DNA of 35,770 nt from Candidatus Methanoplasma glyptotermitis (GTDB taxonomy: Archaea > Thermoplasmatota > Thermoplasmata > Methanomassiliicoccales > Methanomethylophilaceae): contig JAIRYF010000013.1 of NCBI GenBank assembly GCA_031267895.1, positions 1-35,770 on the forward strand, given 5' to 3'. Under the pieces are notes generated by a model, which saw only the letters and a list, made by a program, of their open reading frames with translations, was not told the origin of the DNA and did no database searches. A program made the position numbers and the translations under genes. Below are positions 1 to 10,318 of this stretch, in pieces (within the stretch, counting starts at the first letter, position 1; each line of letters opens with the position of its first letter).

Positions 1-816
1 GGAGTTCCCTACGGAACGTCGGGAAGCATAACCGCATCCATAACGGGATACACTCAGGCCGCTGCTCTGAACATAACATCGCTGGCTTCCGATCTTACCA
101 ATCAGAACATTGCGCTGAATGTCGACATGTATGCCGTAACTCTCACGCCTGAAACCGGAATTTCCGGTTTCAGATACAGCATTGACGGCGGCCCAGTTAT
201 CTTCAGCAGCGGACTCTTCTATGTGCCTCACGGAAGCGATCTCATCATAACTGCTGTTCTGTCGGGCGGATATGCATTCGTTTCCTGGTCAGGAGATTCC
301 GATTCCCGTACCAACCCGTTAACCTTATCATCGGTAACAGGAGACATATCCCTTGAGGCATCCGGAGAGCTGATAAAGTATTACGTTACGTTCGATTCCG
401 GTTTTAACTATACTGTGTACGTAAACGGTTCCGCAGTATCTTCGGTATCATCCGATGTCGGAGTAACCGGAGGGGGAAGTCTTTCCTTTACGGTAAGGAC
501 ATCCCAAGGATACTCTGCATCTCCTGATATCAAAGGAATGGCGGACCTTATCGAACAGTCCAACGGATCATACATGATACAGAACGTACACTCTAACATC
601 AGCGTAACCATAACCGTCTCCGCGGACAGCGATTCAGAAGGAGGAAACAGTTCTGAAAACAATCCTGATGCAAGTTCCGGAAACAGCAGCGGTTCAGGAG
701 GAGACTCCGCCGACGGTGTATCGTATTGGGTTCCCGTTCTCATAGTTACAGCGTTACTTGTCTGTATAGCGGCAGCCGCAGCCGGACATACTGTCCTTAA
801 ACGCAGGAGAGAGTGA
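1..816 (+). CDS. C-terminal part of an adhesin-like/surface protein (5' truncated by window edge)
   Basis: Frame is open from base 1, upstream of the listed ATG at 127. Beta-rich repeats (VTGDISLEA..., YYVTFDSG), a Ser/Gly/Asn-rich spacer, a single C-terminal TM helix and a KRRRE tail. Confidence 0.75.
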   Translation, partial: GVPYGTSGSITASITGYTQAAALNITSLASDLTNQNIALNVDMYAVTLTPETGISGFRYSIDGGPVIFSSGLFYVPHGSDLIITAVLSGGYAFVSWSGDSDSRTNPLTLSSVTGDISLEASGELIKYYVTFDSGFNYTVYVNGSAVSSVSSDVGVTGGGSLSFTVRTSQGYSASPDIKGMADLIEQSNGSYMIQNVHSNISVTITVSADSDSEGGNSSENNPDASSGNSSGSGGDSADGVSYWVPVLIVTALLVCIAAAAAGHTVLKRRRE

Positions 817-868
817 TAAGAAACGGGAATGCGTATGAAAGGTTCTCCGAACATAAACACAAGAGACC

Positions 869-915
869 GCCGCGGGTGCGGCATTCTCTTTCCCTTTCAT
901 GTTTTCTTTTCTTTC
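869..915 (+). terminator. Hairpin GCCGC-GGGT-GCGGC followed by a T/C-rich tract
   Basis: Perfect 5-bp stem at 869-882, then ATTCTCTTTCCCTTTCATGTTTTCTTTTC, downstream of the stop at 816. Confidence 0.5.
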
Positions 916-966
916 CCGGTCCTCTTTTAGTACTGTATGCGCACCCTCCTCATGCGCCGTGAAATG

Positions 967-976
967 CCCCCCCCCC
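967..976. repeat. Homopolymer C10 (followed by A7)
   Basis: Direct read: cccccccccc aaaaaaa; intergenic. Confidence 0.95.
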
Positions 977-983
977 AAAAAAA

Positions 984-995
984 GAATATATATTC
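984..995 (+). promoter_or_regulatory. Palindromic TATA-like element GAATATATATTC upstream of the CDGSH gene
   Basis: 12-bp perfect palindrome containing an archaeal TATA-like core, 83 bp before the ATG at 1079. Confidence 0.4.
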
Positions 996-1078
996 CGAAA
1001 CAAACCATATGTCCATGAGGTTCTGTAGTTTTTCGGTAAATTCACGGCAGGTCGGTAAGCCAACAGCATTTTAGCCTC

Positions 1079-1750
1079 ATGAAACAATCTGTGTTTCAGG
1101 TGATTTATATATCAGACGGCAAAAAAATCAAAGTCACGAAGAACGGTCCCTATACGGTATTCGGAGGCATCCCTCTGAAGGAGGAGGCAATAAAAAAGGA
1201 TGCCATGGGCAGATCCGAGAGATGGGAAGAGACCGGAAAGCATTATCCTGACGACATATACTGTCTGTGCAGATGCGGAAATTCATCAAACAAACCTTTC
1301 TGCACCGGCGACCATATCGGTTTTGATGGCGGAGAAACAGCTTCCAGAAGCACATATGACGAGAATGCAAAGGTCTATCCGGGAACCGAAGGCGTTGAAC
1401 TGCTTCAGGACCCGGCTCTCTGTGTGGGCGCAGCATTCTGCCACGGCAGATACGACATCGGACGGACTGTCAAAAAGAAGAACACCATGGATATTGCCTT
1501 GCAGCAAACGTATGACTGTCCCGGCGGAAGTCTTGTGATAAAAATCAACGGAGTCAAACAGGAACAGGAACTCGGGAAGAGCATTTCCGCATCGACGACA
1601 TATCGGAATGCAGGCCCGCTGCTGGTCAAAGGCGGAATACCGGTCGAGTCATCCGACGGGTATGTGTATGAAGTAAGGAACCGCGTTGCTCTGTGCAGAT
1701 GCGGGAAGTCACGGAATAAACCGTTCTGCGACGGTGCGCATCTCCGTTAA
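1079..1750 (+). CDS. CDGSH-type iron-sulfur protein with two CDGSH-like motifs
   Basis: CRCGNSSNKPFCTGDH near the N-terminus and CRCGKSRNKPFCDGAH at the C-terminus, with an intervening Cys-containing domain. Confidence 0.88.
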   Translation: MKQSVFQVIYISDGKKIKVTKNGPYTVFGGIPLKEEAIKKDAMGRSERWEETGKHYPDDIYCLCRCGNSSNKPFCTGDHIGFDGGETASRSTYDENAKVYPGTEGVELLQDPALCVGAAFCHGRYDIGRTVKKKNTMDIALQQTYDCPGGSLVIKINGVKQEQELGKSISASTTYRNAGPLLVKGGIPVESSDGYVYEVRNRVALCRCGKSRNKPFCDGAHLR

Positions 1751-3264
1751 ATTCTGTCTATCTCCAGGTTCAAACCGAAAACATTTTTAAAATCATCTTT
1801 TATTGTTTTCAGTTTCCAAATTTCCATGCTTATGTCCGACTCGGACCCCAAACCGATTGTCATTGTATCCTCGGATACTGATATGTCTATCAGATCAATG
1901 GACGAGTCCCTGTATCTGTCCAGAATGTCTGCGATCTTAAGTATCATCGCGCACATCAGAATGTTTGATATCCTGCCGCTGTCCATACCTTTAAAGTACT
2001 TGGATGTGCGGGACGGAAATTTTTTATGATGGAATCTTGCCAGCATGGCCATCGTCTCCAGTTCTCCGTCGTCAAATCCGGGAATGGATGAGTTGAGTAT
2101 TATCGTATATGAGTGGACATTATGTTCGGCGTAACTTATGAACTCACCCACATCATGAAGTACTGATGCATACGCAAGCAGCTGTCTCATGTCCCCGCTC
2201 ATGCTGTGTATTCCGAGCTCTTTCATATCGTCGAACAGAAGTATGGCGTTTCTTCTGACAGTCTCCGCATGAACCCTGTCATACTGACACCTCTTCGCCA
2301 GATTCAGGACAGAAGAATCTTTGACGTTGAAATCGGAATGTCCGCTGTTCAGAAGGTAATCTATCTCCATACCCTGTTTCATTCCCCTCTCGCTTATCTC
2401 GATTCTATCGATGTCGAGCAGGTACATCAATTCCTCTGCTATCGCTCCTCCGGAGATTATTATATCTGATCTGCCGGAATTCATTCCCGGAATTTTCTTT
2501 CTTTCTTCGGCATCCTTCGAACAGAGTTCTTTCATAAGTTCGGAGAGTTCGCGGTGCATCATATAAGACGAATCGCCGTCTCTTTTTGCTGCACACATCT
2601 CTGCCAGAGACATCATCGTCCCCGATGAACCGCAGGCTTTCTCGAATCCGATCTCCCGGACCCTGCGGCATATTCGGTATGACATCATGTCCACCTGCCG
2701 TCTGAGAAAATCGTATTCTGGAAAGGTCAGTGCCCTGTTCTGGTCAAGACCGCATCCGTATGCAAGTCTGACCGAACCCAGGCTGAGGCTGTCAAGAAAT
2801 ATGTCATCCTTTCCTTCGCACAGCACTATCTCGGTGCTTCCCCCGCCTATGTCTATCTCAATTGTCCTCTGCGGCGGACCGTCCGGACCGAATACTCCGA
2901 GTTTTATCAGTCTGGCTTCTTCCAGTCCGGATATGACTTTCACATCCAGCCCTTCGGTATTTATTGCATCCAGAAGTTCTTTCCTGTTTGACGCTTCCCT
3001 TGCGGCGCATGTCGCGTATGCTATTATCTTCCCGGCACCGAGGTCCTTCGATACCTTTACGAATTTTGACATGATGATTTTGGTCTTTTTTATCGTTTCC
3101 CGATCGATGAAACCGTGTCCGAAAAGATGCTGTCCGAGTCTCACCGTTTCCTTATCCTGAAAGATGGGAGTTCCCATGGAATCCCCGAAGAAACGAACGA
3201 CCAGTATATGTATCGAGTTTGTTCCCACATCTATGAAACTCACGACCTTGGAGCCGTCATCCAT
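1747..3264 (-). CDS. Exopolyphosphatase / guanosine pentaphosphate phosphatase family (Ppx/GppA) with C-terminal HD-like region
   Basis: N-terminal FIDVGTNSIHILV, EIDIGGGSTEI, ISGLEEARLI; HDVGEFISYAEHN HD-like motif; follows ppk1. Confidence 0.88.
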   Translation of the reverse strand: MDDGSKVVSFIDVGTNSIHILVVRFFGDSMGTPIFQDKETVRLGQHLFGHGFIDRETIKKTKIIMSKFVKVSKDLGAGKIIAYATCAAREASNRKELLDAINTEGLDVKVISGLEEARLIKLGVFGPDGPPQRTIEIDIGGGSTEIVLCEGKDDIFLDSLSLGSVRLAYGCGLDQNRALTFPEYDFLRRQVDMMSYRICRRVREIGFEKACGSSGTMMSLAEMCAAKRDGDSSYMMHRELSELMKELCSKDAEERKKIPGMNSGRSDIIISGGAIAEELMYLLDIDRIEISERGMKQGMEIDYLLNSGHSDFNVKDSSVLNLAKRCQYDRVHAETVRRNAILLFDDMKELGIHSMSGDMRQLLAYASVLHDVGEFISYAEHNVHSYTIILNSSIPGFDDGELETMAMLARFHHKKFPSRTSKYFKGMDSGRISNILMCAMILKIADILDRYRDSSIDLIDISVSEDTMTIGLGSESDISMEIWKLKTIKDDFKNVFGLNLEIDRI

Positions 3265-5323
3265 GCCAGATTCCTCTGTTGTCTATGAACCACTGCTGGG
3301 AACGAAATTTCCTGCCCCTTTTACCGATGGGCACACATCTCCCGTCGGACCTCAGTTCCTTGGCTTTGACGTTATCCTTCAGGTGAATATCCAGAATGTT
3401 TTTCTTTATCCGTTTCAGCATTTTTTTGTCTGTTATCGGGAATAATACCTCCACCCTTGCGATGAGATTTCTGGGCATCATGTCTGATGAACCCATGTAC
3501 ATTTCCGGGTCGCCGTTATTCTCGAAATAATATATCCTTGAGTGTTCCAGGAACCTGTCCACGATGCTTATAACCCGTATATTATCAGATATCCCGGCCA
3601 GACCCGGCCTGAGACAGCACAGACCCCTTATGTTCAGATCTATCTTTACGCCGGCGATGGATGCTCTGTAAAGCTCGGCTATGATGTCTGAGTCAACGAG
3701 ACCGTTGGATTTCATGGCAATGTATGCCTTCCTTCCGCCTACACTGTTCTCGGATTCTCTCCTTATCTTGGCTATGAGGGTTTTCTTGAGTGCTGTCGGA
3801 GCCACGAGTATTCTCCTGTATTCTCTGGGTCCAAATACTCCAGTAAGAGCATTAAACAATTCCCCCACATCTTCTCCCATCTCCTTGTCGGCCGTCAGGA
3901 ATGATATATCGCTGTATTGTTTTGCGGTGCTCGTGTTGTAATTGCCGGAACTCATGTGGGTATATCTGGTGAGTTTATCATTCTCCAGCCTGACAACCTG
4001 CAGCAATTTGGAATGCACTTTCAGATCCACAGGTCCGTAGACCATGTGGACTCCGATTTTTTCCAGCTCCCTTGCAAGATAGATATTGTTGGTCTCATCA
4101 AACTTGGCCCGGAGTTCCATCAGAACGGAGACGGTCTTGCCCTTCATGCGCGCTCTCTCGAGAGCATCTATGACAGAATGGTCCTTCCCGATCCTGTACA
4201 GACATATCTTGATGCTTTGCACATTCGGATCATCCGCAGCCGCATTCAGGAAACGCAGTACGATATCAAACGACTCGTACGGGTGGAAGAGAATCCAGTC
4301 CTTCTCTTTTACAGAATCGAAAATGCACGCATCCTCTCCCAATTCTTTGGGGACGTACGGTGCGAACGGCTTCTCCTTGAGTGAGGGAATATCCAGCAGG
4401 GCTATCTGCCATAAGTCTGTGAGAAGCATACCTCCCAGCGAGGCCTTGTGTATCTGGTTCTCCCTGAGTTCCAGGTTCTTTCCGAACAAAGATATCATTT
4501 CGAACGGCATGGCATCCTCGGCCATCATCCTGACCGGAAAGCCTGCATCCCTTGAATCAAGGGATGTCTCTACTGCAGATATAAGGTCGCATGCCTCGTC
4601 GATCGTCACTTTGATATCGGCATTCCTTGTCACCCTGAAAATGTATGCGCCGGCAACCTTCATTCCGGGGAAGAGAGCACCGATGTTCGATTTGACAATA
4701 TCTTCAAGCAGGACAAAATCCATACCCGGAGATTCGGATACTATACTCACAAATCTCGGCAGTATTCCGACGGGCACCTTCAGTCGCGCGTACTTGATCT
4801 CGTCTCTGCTGTCTATTTTGACAGCTACATTAAGCGAATTGCTTGAGATGAACGGAAAAGGATGCGAGATATCCAGGGCAAGAGGGGTAAGAAGCGGATG
4901 CACCCTCTCCCGGTAGTATTCTTTCACCCATTCTTTCTGCGCATCTGACAGCGAATCGATATCCCATATTCTCAGATTATTCTCGTAAAGTTCTTTCCTG
5001 AGCTTGTCCCAACAGGCCTCGTAACCGTCCACGAGGCTATCCACCGATACATTTATTTCAGACATCAGAGCCTTGGTATCGCGGTATACGTCGGGGCCTA
5101 TCGCCATAAGACTGCTGCTTTCCTCTTTTTGCAGCAGACCTGGTACCCTGATCATAAAAAATTCATCCATGTTTCCATAAGCTATAGCGAGGAATTTCAC
5201 TCTTTCAAGCAACGGGACGTTAGGGTCCCCCGCCTCGGCAAGACACCTGCGGTTGAACTCCAGCCAGGACAGTTCCCTATTTATGTACAGGCTGTGGTTA
5301 TAGAAGTCTATCCGGTCTTTCAT
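3257..5323 (-). CDS. ppk1: Polyphosphate kinase 1
   Basis: NRELSWLEFNRRCLAEA, IRVPGLL, LFHPYESFDIVLRFL, ICLYRIGKDHSVIDAL, ELRAKFDE, VHSKLLQV, HMSSGNYN. Start placed at MKDRIDFYNHS because its ATG overlaps the hisD stop (ATGA). Confidence 0.93.
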   Translation of the reverse strand: MKDRIDFYNHSLYINRELSWLEFNRRCLAEAGDPNVPLLERVKFLAIAYGNMDEFFMIRVPGLLQKEESSSLMAIGPDVYRDTKALMSEINVSVDSLVDGYEACWDKLRKELYENNLRIWDIDSLSDAQKEWVKEYYRERVHPLLTPLALDISHPFPFISSNSLNVAVKIDSRDEIKYARLKVPVGILPRFVSIVSESPGMDFVLLEDIVKSNIGALFPGMKVAGAYIFRVTRNADIKVTIDEACDLISAVETSLDSRDAGFPVRMMAEDAMPFEMISLFGKNLELRENQIHKASLGGMLLTDLWQIALLDIPSLKEKPFAPYVPKELGEDACIFDSVKEKDWILFHPYESFDIVLRFLNAAADDPNVQSIKICLYRIGKDHSVIDALERARMKGKTVSVLMELRAKFDETNNIYLARELEKIGVHMVYGPVDLKVHSKLLQVVRLENDKLTRYTHMSSGNYNTSTAKQYSDISFLTADKEMGEDVGELFNALTGVFGPREYRRILVAPTALKKTLIAKIRRESENSVGGRKAYIAMKSNGLVDSDIIAELYRASIAGVKIDLNIRGLCCLRPGLAGISDNIRVISIVDRFLEHSRIYYFENNGDPEMYMGSSDMMPRNLIARVEVLFPITDKKMLKRIKKNILDIHLKDNVKAKELRSDGRCVPIGKRGRKFRSQQWFIDNRGIWHG

Positions 5324-6582
5324 TTCCGTTCCTTTTTCCGGGACCTTATTTTCACAGAATCGGAATGCGCGTACAACCCCTCTGCTTTGGATATCGCAAT
5401 AATCGTCGGGGCCAGGGTTTCCAGGCCCTCTTCCGATATCATCTGTACGGAGGATGTCTTCCTGAAATGAGATACATTCAGCCCGGACATCGTCATCGCA
5501 CATCCGGCCGTCGGCAGTACGTGGTTCGTTCCCGAGGCATAATCTCCGGCCGCGATCGGTGTGTACGGCCCTATGAATATAGACCCGGCATTGGTTATTT
5601 TCTGAAGGATATCCAGAGGATTGCCGACCTGAATCGACAGGTGTTCGGGTGCTATGCTGTTCATTATCTCAACGGCGAGTTCCATTTCCCTCTCGACTAT
5701 GTATCCTGAGTTCTCCAGTGCAGAAAGTATTATCTCTTTGCGCGGAGCGTTTCGTATCTGTTTCTCCATGCAAGACCAGACCTCGCCCGGAAAATCCGGG
5801 TCGGTGGTCACGAGCAGGCAGGCCGAAGACGGATCGTGTTCGGCCTGTGCAATAAGGTCTGCGGCGACGAACTCTGCATCAGCCGTTTCATCGGCAAGCA
5901 CTCCGATCTCACTCGGTCCGGCAGGAAAGTCTATCTCTACATTTTTTCTGAGTATCATCTTCGCTGCGGTGACAAAAACATTCCCCGGACCTACTATCTT
6001 CTGTACAGGTTCTATCGATTCTGTTCCCAGCGCCATGGCGGCTACCGCCTGTGCACCGCCTGCTTTGTATATCTCGTCGGCACCGGCTATGTCCATTGCC
6101 ACGAGCGTAAGAGGGTCTATCGGTGCCGGTGTGCAGCATATCACCTCCTGCACGCCGGCAACTTTCGCGGCGATTATACACATAAGCGCAGTGGACGGAT
6201 AGGATGCTCTTCCGCCCGGTATGTAGCACCCGACCCTCTCAAGAGGCGTGCTTTTGACACCCAGAGTTATCCCCGGTTCCACCTCTTTCAGCCAGAGGTC
6301 CTGCGGAACCTGAAGTTCATGGAAACGCTGTATGTACCCGGCTGCATTTTCCAGCTCATCGAGCAATGCAGGGTCAACGTTCTCGTACGCTTCCTCGATC
6401 TCGTCTCTTGATACCTCAATCTCATCAAGTACGACCTTGTCGAACCTCATCGTCAGATCGATAAGTGCTTTGTCGCCTTCGAATCTGACGAGATCGATTA
6501 TGTCCTGCACGGTGTCTGCAACTTCATCGACTTTCGATTCGCGATTCTCTCTCCAAAAGCTTTCATTGACCTGTTTCCACAT
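5320..6582 (-). CDS. hisD: Histidinol dehydrogenase
   Basis: GPGNVFVTAAK, DFPAGPSEIGVLAD, AEHDPSSACLLVT, APEHLSIQV, SGTNHVLPTAGCA. Start chosen at MWKQVNESF. Confidence 0.95.
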   Translation of the reverse strand: MWKQVNESFWRENRESKVDEVADTVQDIIDLVRFEGDKALIDLTMRFDKVVLDEIEVSRDEIEEAYENVDPALLDELENAAGYIQRFHELQVPQDLWLKEVEPGITLGVKSTPLERVGCYIPGGRASYPSTALMCIIAAKVAGVQEVICCTPAPIDPLTLVAMDIAGADEIYKAGGAQAVAAMALGTESIEPVQKIVGPGNVFVTAAKMILRKNVEIDFPAGPSEIGVLADETADAEFVAADLIAQAEHDPSSACLLVTTDPDFPGEVWSCMEKQIRNAPRKEIILSALENSGYIVEREMELAVEIMNSIAPEHLSIQVGNPLDILQKITNAGSIFIGPYTPIAAGDYASGTNHVLPTAGCAMTMSGLNVSHFRKTSSVQMISEEGLETLAPTIIAISKAEGLYAHSDSVKIRSRKKERK

Positions 6583-6607
6583 GGTTTCCCCATTCGGTTC
6601 AGAGGAT

Positions 6608-6645
6608 TTATATTTAGTGTGTTGGGAGTTCCTGCACTGAGTGCA
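6608..6645 (-). promoter_or_regulatory. Putative hisD-ppk1-ppx promoter: TATA-like box with palindrome TGCACTGAGTGCA just upstream
   Basis: Minus strand CTAAATATAAATCC about 25-35 nt from the MWKQ start; perfect 6+1+6 palindrome at 6633-6645. Confidence 0.5.
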
Positions 6646-6839
6646 CGGAATACCGATACGTTGCAAATCGCTGTGTTTTATTATTTTGTCAACACCGCAT
6701 CATACTGTGCGCATCTCAGCGTACCCGTGCATTGTGTCGGTAAAATGCGTACATTGCATTGGATTGCGGCTCGTCCATTTACTCAACTATACACCGCGTA
6801 ACACTGCCGATCGGCTCTAACCTCTCCGTAACCGTAAGA

Positions 6840-8369
6840 TCATATGACTATGGCCATGATCACCAGAATGAGAAGGAAAATCATCACCATTGATAAAGAA
6901 CTGGTCACTTTAGCCGTAAGCTCTTCTCTTCTCTTCCCGTCCCTCATGCCGAATTTTTCCAGCAGCGTGTTCAGACTGCCCTGGAATATGAATCCTCCGT
7001 CGAACGGGTATGCGGGGATGGCGTTTGATACCCCCAGCATTATGTTCAGCCAGAATATCCAATAGAGTGCGCTTGTCAGTATCCAGAATGTATTTCCCAA
7101 CGGTACGTCATACCACCAGTGGACGCTTTCCGGTATCGGGGAGAATCCGTTGAACGGACCTCCGATGTAAGACATCATCGACGATGCCGCATCGGTTACA
7201 GACTCGGATCCGTATATCGGGTTTCTTCCTTTCTCAAGCATCATGTTGGGTGTGATGAAATTCATGCCGGACGTTGTTGTTCCGATGCCTATGTAGCCTA
7301 TGCTGCCGTTGCTGCTCAAAGTGAGTTCCTTTGTGAATGAAGAACCGGAATAATCCATGCACCTGATCGTCGCAGACATGCCAGGTTCGGTTGTCTGCAT
7401 GAACGATATGAATTCGGAATATCCGTAGATTGGAGTAACAGTACTGTCTATTTCCACAGACACTATGAACACTTTTGTATCAAGGACACCTTCCGCCGGA
7501 CTGTTGGATGTCACCCGTTCGATGAACAATCCCCACCCGACATCCGCCGTATGCCGGCCGTCCTCGGTCAGATAAGTAACGGTAACCTCATCTCCTGGAT
7601 TCCAAGAATACTCGGCCGTGTAGTCTTCGGAGTAGAAGTATTCCTCGCCGTTTACCAATTCTACGATAGCTCCGCTCGGGATTCCGGCATTGTATGCCGG
7701 CGAGTCCGATGTCACTTGGTATACTGCGGCATTGTCACCGTAGTCTGACGATATGTTTCCAAGCATCAGTACTGCGAAGACAAAGAACGTCGCTGCCGCC
7801 GCAAAGAAGTTGGTGGCAACTCCCGCGGCGTACAAATCAAGCTTTGCCCGTCTGGAACTTTTAGCTATATCTTCCTCATTCGGACTCACAAACGCACCGA
7901 GCGGGACCACCCCATACAGCAGGCCGGTCGAATCGACGCGCATATCGTTGGCTCTGGTCTGCATACCGTGCGCGAGTTCGTGTATCACCATGGCAACGAT
8001 CAGCCCCAGAACGCCGTACCAGAAGGGGAGGAGCGGATTGAGTCCCGGTATTACCAGGGCGTATTCTATGCCCAGTCCCGGCGATGAGAAACTTTGCGAG
8101 AGATTCAATATGCCGACTGCGATTATGAACACAATAAACGCCATCAGAAGTATTGAGACGGCAATGGACAGGATGCCGAAAAATCTCCAGAATCTTCTGT
8201 AAACGGACAGTCTGTCCATCAGTTTGGTCCCAAATCGGGTTTTAATCATCACCAGCGGACCGTATTTGACCAGACCGCGGTCCGTCGCTTTGGGTGACAG
8301 TCTGACCCAAAAATAGAACGGGATATAGAAAATCGCGAGTATGAGCAGTATTAAGTAACTGAGTTCCAA
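6840..8369 (-). CDS. Site-2 protease family (M50) membrane metalloprotease with PDZ-like region
   Basis: HELAHGMQTRAN (HExxH), NAIPAYPFDGG, multiple TM segments; TTG start; minus-strand TATA-like TTTATATAAG near 8407-8416. Confidence 0.9.
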   Translation of the reverse strand: MELSYLILLILAIFYIPFYFWVRLSPKATDRGLVKYGPLVMIKTRFGTKLMDRLSVYRRFWRFFGILSIAVSILLMAFIVFIIAVGILNLSQSFSSPGLGIEYALVIPGLNPLLPFWYGVLGLIVAMVIHELAHGMQTRANDMRVDSTGLLYGVVPLGAFVSPNEEDIAKSSRRAKLDLYAAGVATNFFAAAATFFVFAVLMLGNISSDYGDNAAVYQVTSDSPAYNAGIPSGAIVELVNGEEYFYSEDYTAEYSWNPGDEVTVTYLTEDGRHTADVGWGLFIERVTSNSPAEGVLDTKVFIVSVEIDSTVTPIYGYSEFISFMQTTEPGMSATIRCMDYSGSSFTKELTLSSNGSIGYIGIGTTTSGMNFITPNMMLEKGRNPIYGSESVTDAASSMMSYIGGPFNGFSPIPESVHWWYDVPLGNTFWILTSALYWIFWLNIMLGVSNAIPAYPFDGGFIFQGSLNTLLEKFGMRDGKRREELTAKVTSSLSMVMIFLLILVIMAIVI

Positions 8370-8418
8370 GGCACTACTTCCGATGATGACCCTTATTCGT
8401 CTCTTCTTATATAAAGGA

Positions 8419-9087
8419 TCAACGAGGCATCATAATAGACACGCCAGGCTCGTTGTACTCAAATATTATCTTCTCTGCCCACCGCAGTTTTTTAACTTTA
8501 GTTTGCGGGTCCGATCCTTCTTTTTCCGAAGGTTTCTCGAAATCGAATCCCAGAAGCAGAATATCCTTCGCTCCGAAATGTCTTGCGATGCATACTGCCC
8601 GGTCACCGTCGGTGAAACCGCCGTAATTGAAGACTGCACTGTCCGGTTCCGACTGAGTGGTAAGCACCACAGGTCCGACGAACTCCCGTGCATACTTCCA
8701 TATCTGCCCGGCATTGTCGCCGTGAGCGTGAATGAATGCGATCGCCCCCCGTCTGCTGGCTTCTATCTGCGGCTCCATATCTCCGTCCAGATCGGTTACT
8801 ATTATGTCCGGGGCCAACCCGCATTCCGCAAGTCTGCCTGCGGCAGAACCCGCAGCTATCAGCGTACCTTCGGGCGGGACCGATCTCAAATCATTCTCCA
8901 GACTGCCGCTGCCGCCGAACACGGTCACTTTCCTCTGAACGGCGATCCTGTCTTCTGATACAATATTCGAATTTGCCATAAGGTGTCTGAGAAGGCACGC
9001 AGAGTAATCGTCAGACCGTTTTTCGTATCCGAAGTCGCCGAGTATTTCGTTGTATATCGGCTTCCAGTCCTCATACAGCATCCGCAT
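8419..9087 (-). CDS. Archaeal 6-hydroxymethylpterin pyrophosphokinase-like protein (MptE/DUF115 family)
   Basis: AAGSAAGRLAECGLAPDIIVTDLDGD, HAHGDN, LLGFDFEKP motifs; archaeal size. Confidence 0.8.
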   Translation of the reverse strand: MRMLYEDWKPIYNEILGDFGYEKRSDDYSACLLRHLMANSNIVSEDRIAVQRKVTVFGGSGSLENDLRSVPPEGTLIAAGSAAGRLAECGLAPDIIVTDLDGDMEPQIEASRRGAIAFIHAHGDNAGQIWKYAREFVGPVVLTTQSEPDSAVFNYGGFTDGDRAVCIARHFGAKDILLLGFDFEKPSEKEGSDPQTKVKKLRWAEKIIFEYNEPGVSIMMPR

Positions 9088-10210
9088 CAGTGTCCATGTT
9101 TTTCTCCGCGGCTTCCAGTACTCCCTTCATATGACGCCGCAGGAATGCCGATACCACGGCCAAGCCTACACCTGCCACCAGTTCCATGGTAAACATAACT
9201 GTGTTTCTCAGACCCATGTCAACATAAGTCAGAAGAATGTCGATTGATCCTGTGGTGACAAGCCCCAGGGCAACTATGTTTATGCTTCCTATGACAAAAC
9301 TGAACTTGATCTTCTTCTCGGAGATGTACATGTCCGCCATATCGCCGACCAGGTACGTCAGGAGCGCAAAGATCATCATCCACAGAGAATTCGATATGAA
9401 CCAAAGCAGACCGCGAAAGAAAGAAGCAACATAAACATCGCCCATGGAAAGGTAGCCGACAATCAGGCCGACCATTAAGAACAGCAAAGAGATGAGCGTA
9501 AAAGAAACAGTTATGCTGCCCCCCTTAATGCGGGCAGTCCATTTTGTCTTCCAGACAGATACCCACTCTGAAGTATTATATCCGTACAGCAGTATGAGGA
9601 TACCGGTGATCAGCACGACCGAGGCTGTCGTCATGTTCGAAATCGGAGATCCGTCGTTTACAAACGCGACCATGGGCGGAATTACATACAAAAGCGGAAT
9701 GAGCACAAGTATCCAGCCGAGCGGAGTCAGGAATCTCTTCCTCTTTGCGGGGTCTTCGAGGATCTTTGACACAATATACACGGTACCCTCCAGCCCCGGG
9801 GCCTGTTTTACATAGACCTTCTTGACGGAATCGATCGGTATGCGTGACGATACGATCGGGTAAACGTATTCGTCCTCAGCTCCGTCGCCGACCAGTATGA
9901 CTCTGTCCGGGGATGTCCGTTTCAACACTTCCTCGAGTTCGTCGACAATGGCCGCATCGGACCTGTAGCCTACCTTCTCATTTCCCCCTATGAGAGCAAT
10001 TTCGACATCCGTATCGCTCTCGGTCTGAATCTCTTTATAGATATTGATCGCTGCATACAGCGCATTGATGTCGGAGTCTTCGGGATCGGCCATCCCCAGT
10101 GCGGTTGCGGCGACTGAGCAGCCTTCCACGCCGACGACAGGTGTCTCAATCTTGCCTTTCACACCGAAGTCGTCATCTCTGTCCACCACGAGGACCAACG
10201 TCTTCTTCAT
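9071..10210 (-). CDS. DUF373 family membrane protein
   Basis: MKKTLVLVVDRDDDFGVKGKIETPVVG, ALGMADPEDSDINAL, ALIGGNEKVGYRSD, VLVGDGAEDE, then several TM helices. Confidence 0.85.
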   Translation of the reverse strand: MKKTLVLVVDRDDDFGVKGKIETPVVGVEGCSVAATALGMADPEDSDINALYAAINIYKEIQTESDTDVEIALIGGNEKVGYRSDAAIVDELEEVLKRTSPDRVILVGDGAEDEYVYPIVSSRIPIDSVKKVYVKQAPGLEGTVYIVSKILEDPAKRKRFLTPLGWILVLIPLLYVIPPMVAFVNDGSPISNMTTASVVLITGILILLYGYNTSEWVSVWKTKWTARIKGGSITVSFTLISLLFLMVGLIVGYLSMGDVYVASFFRGLLWFISNSLWMMIFALLTYLVGDMADMYISEKKIKFSFVIGSINIVALGLVTTGSIDILLTYVDMGLRNTVMFTMELVAGVGLAVVSAFLRRHMKGVLEAAEKNMDTDADAV

Positions 10211-10318
10211 CGGAATAGGATTACATTCATGAGTATAAGGTTATGCTGTACATGTGCAAAAATATGATTTTCATGTCTGCGGAATGAGCGGGGGGAAATC
10301 TTTTCTATTTGCTGCTCC

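Noticed and set aside
408-884. Minus-strand 158-aa ORF opposite the adhesin-like gene, and similar long antisense ORFs (e.g. 4086-4916, 5654-6202, 15305-16084)
   Set aside because: Shadow ORFs of well-supported genes on the other strand, with no family signature.
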